DNA of 64,000 bases, from assembly GCF_002245695.1 (NCBI RefSeq), contig NZ_NOII01000001.1, positions 1 through 64,000 on the forward strand, written 5' to 3'. The notes beneath the pieces were generated by a model. The model was not told the DNA's origin. It did no database searches and saw nothing but the letters and a program-made list of their open reading frames with translations. This document shows positions 63,272 through 64,000 of the stretch, piece by piece (the stretch's first letter is position 1; each line of letters starts with the position of its first letter). A program made the position numbers and the translations under genes. This stretch comes from Fictibacillus aquaticus. GTDB lineage: Bacteria > Bacillota > Bacilli > Bacillales > Fictibacillaceae.

Positions 63272-64000
63272 ATGCAGTCAGTTTTCCTTATGGAAGGAGC
63301 GCGCACAGCGTTCGGCGCGTTTGGCAAGCAGTTTAAAGATACTTCACCCGTTACGCTTGGATCGGTTACAGCACTTGAAGCCATAAGGCGCGCGAATGTC
63401 GAGCCTGGTGAAATTGAAGATGTCGTGTATGGAAACGTGATTCATTCGACTACGAACGCCGCCTACGTGGCAAGACATATCGCACTCAGGTCTGGAATAC
63501 CGCAGGAAGTACCGGCCATGCTCGTAAACCGGCTTTGCGGATCCGGACTGCAGGCTGCGATTTCCTCGGCAAGAACCATTATGACCGGCGATGCAGACAT
63601 TACCCTATGCGGAGGCGTAGATAATATGTCGATGAGCCCCCATGCTTCATTTTCTCACCGTTTTGGCGGGCAGAAATATGGAACGCTGGCGTTTGAAGAT
63701 ATGCTGTTGCACACGCTTACCGATCAGCATATCGGAATCGGAATGGGTATCACTGCGGAAAACCTGGCACGAGAGTATGGAATTACAAGAGAGCAGCAAG
63801 ATGAATATGCAATACTCTCCCAGCAGAGGGCATATCGTGCAGCGGAAGCCGGAAAGTTTGCTGAAGAAATCATCGGTGTACCGGTAAAGAAAGGGGAAGC
63901 GCTGCAAGATGAATCGATCAAAGGAGAGACATCCTCTGATCAGTTAGCGTCTTTAAGGCCTTCTTTTGAAAAAGATGGGACTGTAACTGCTGGAAACTCA
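63272..64000 (+). CDS. Acetyl-CoA C-acyltransferase (thiolase), cut by window end
   Basis: Open to the last base; 243 codons visible of about 390. MQSVFLMEGARTAFGAFGKQ at the start and the active-site C89 in NRLCGSGLQAAISS mark a thiolase. It differs clearly from the thiolase at 59.3 kb, so the operon encodes two. AAAGGAG lies about 12 bases before ATG 63272. It may prefer another chain length or work in synthesis; the C-terminal His and Cys are outside the window. Confidence 0.93.
   Translation, partial: MQSVFLMEGARTAFGAFGKQFKDTSPVTLGSVTALEAIRRANVEPGEIEDVVYGNVIHSTTNAAYVARHIALRSGIPQEVPAMLVNRLCGSGLQAAISSARTIMTGDADITLCGGVDNMSMSPHASFSHRFGGQKYGTLAFEDMLLHTLTDQHIGIGMGITAENLAREYGITREQQDEYAILSQQRAYRAAEAGKFAEEIIGVPVKKGEALQDESIKGETSSDQLASLRPSFEKDGTVTAGNS

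Noticed and set aside
1-64000. tRNA, rRNA, CRISPR arrays, transposases, phage integrases
   Set aside because: I read both strands for them and saw none; the repeated sequences are dispersed intergenic elements, not regularly spaced arrays.

Overview
This window is a chromosomal segment of a spore-forming, low-to-mid G+C Gram-positive bacterium of the Bacillaceae. The evidence is spo0A and spoIVB, strong Shine-Dalgarno sites before nearly every gene, and a gene order that follows the B. subtilis accB-to-yqkB region closely. The base composition and the GC-rich intergenic repeats would fit Fictibacillus or a close relative, but that genus call is inference. I saw no rRNA, tRNA, CRISPR array, prophage or transposase.

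Layout. 0.7-9.99 kb is a dense housekeeping run: fatty-acid carboxylation (accB, accC), an Asp23-family protein, nusB, folD, xseA, xseB, ispA, dxs and a TlyA-type methyltransferase. 10.7-15.5 kb holds argR, recN, spoIVB and spo0A. 15.5-26.05 kb is the branched-chain keto acid operon: the sigma-54 activator bkdR, an exact -24/-12 promoter, then ptb, bcd, buk, lpdV, bkdAA, bkdAB and bkdB. 26.2-30.9 kb has a bacilliredoxin, an amino-acid ABC transporter whose binding protein and permease are fused, an ArAE-type membrane protein and an L,D-transpeptidase. 30.9-36.4 kb has the Prli42 miniprotein and a methylmalonyl-CoA cluster (mutase catalytic subunit, a B12-binding/epimerase fusion, carboxyltransferase, M20 peptidase). 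36.7-45.6 kb is a yqj-like series: Hpr-like MarR regulator, DNA polymerase IV, PAP2 phosphatase, RNase Z, NamA, GDPD, small proteins, MBL hydrolase, SDR, UPF0316 protein. 45.6-47.6 kb is a sucrose-phosphate-synthase-like/phosphatase-like pair. 47.6-48.3 kb is a composite repeat cassette. 48.3-54 kb has yqzH, an SOS-type UmuC-like polymerase, a YolD-like protein, a ZIP transporter, a two-enzyme cell-wall hydrolase, and a VTT membrane protein between two HPr-like small proteins that lack the phosphorylatable histidine. 54-58.2 kb has an RND efflux pump divergent from its likely PadR repressor. 58.3 kb to the end is HMG-CoA lyase, thiolase, CoA-transferase A and B, an AtoE-type transporter and a second thiolase cut by the window edge.

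How the genes work together. Three catabolic blocks connect. The bkd operon turns Val, Ile and Leu keto acids into branched acyl-CoAs. The methylmalonyl-CoA cluster can handle propionyl-CoA from Ile and Val. The HMG-CoA lyase/CoA-transferase/thiolase block handles acetoacetate from Leu or from outside. Regulatory sites visible in the sequence include a sigma-54 promoter, 0A boxes before spo0A, two LexA-type boxes before the UmuC-like polymerase, a PadR operator, cre-like sites before two catabolic units, and ARG-box-like palindromes before the ABC transporter.

No wholly new system stands out. The best leads are the paired His-less HPr-like proteins flanking a VTT protein, the modular repeat family with a covarying hairpin, the structured dxs leader, and the B12-binding/epimerase fusion.
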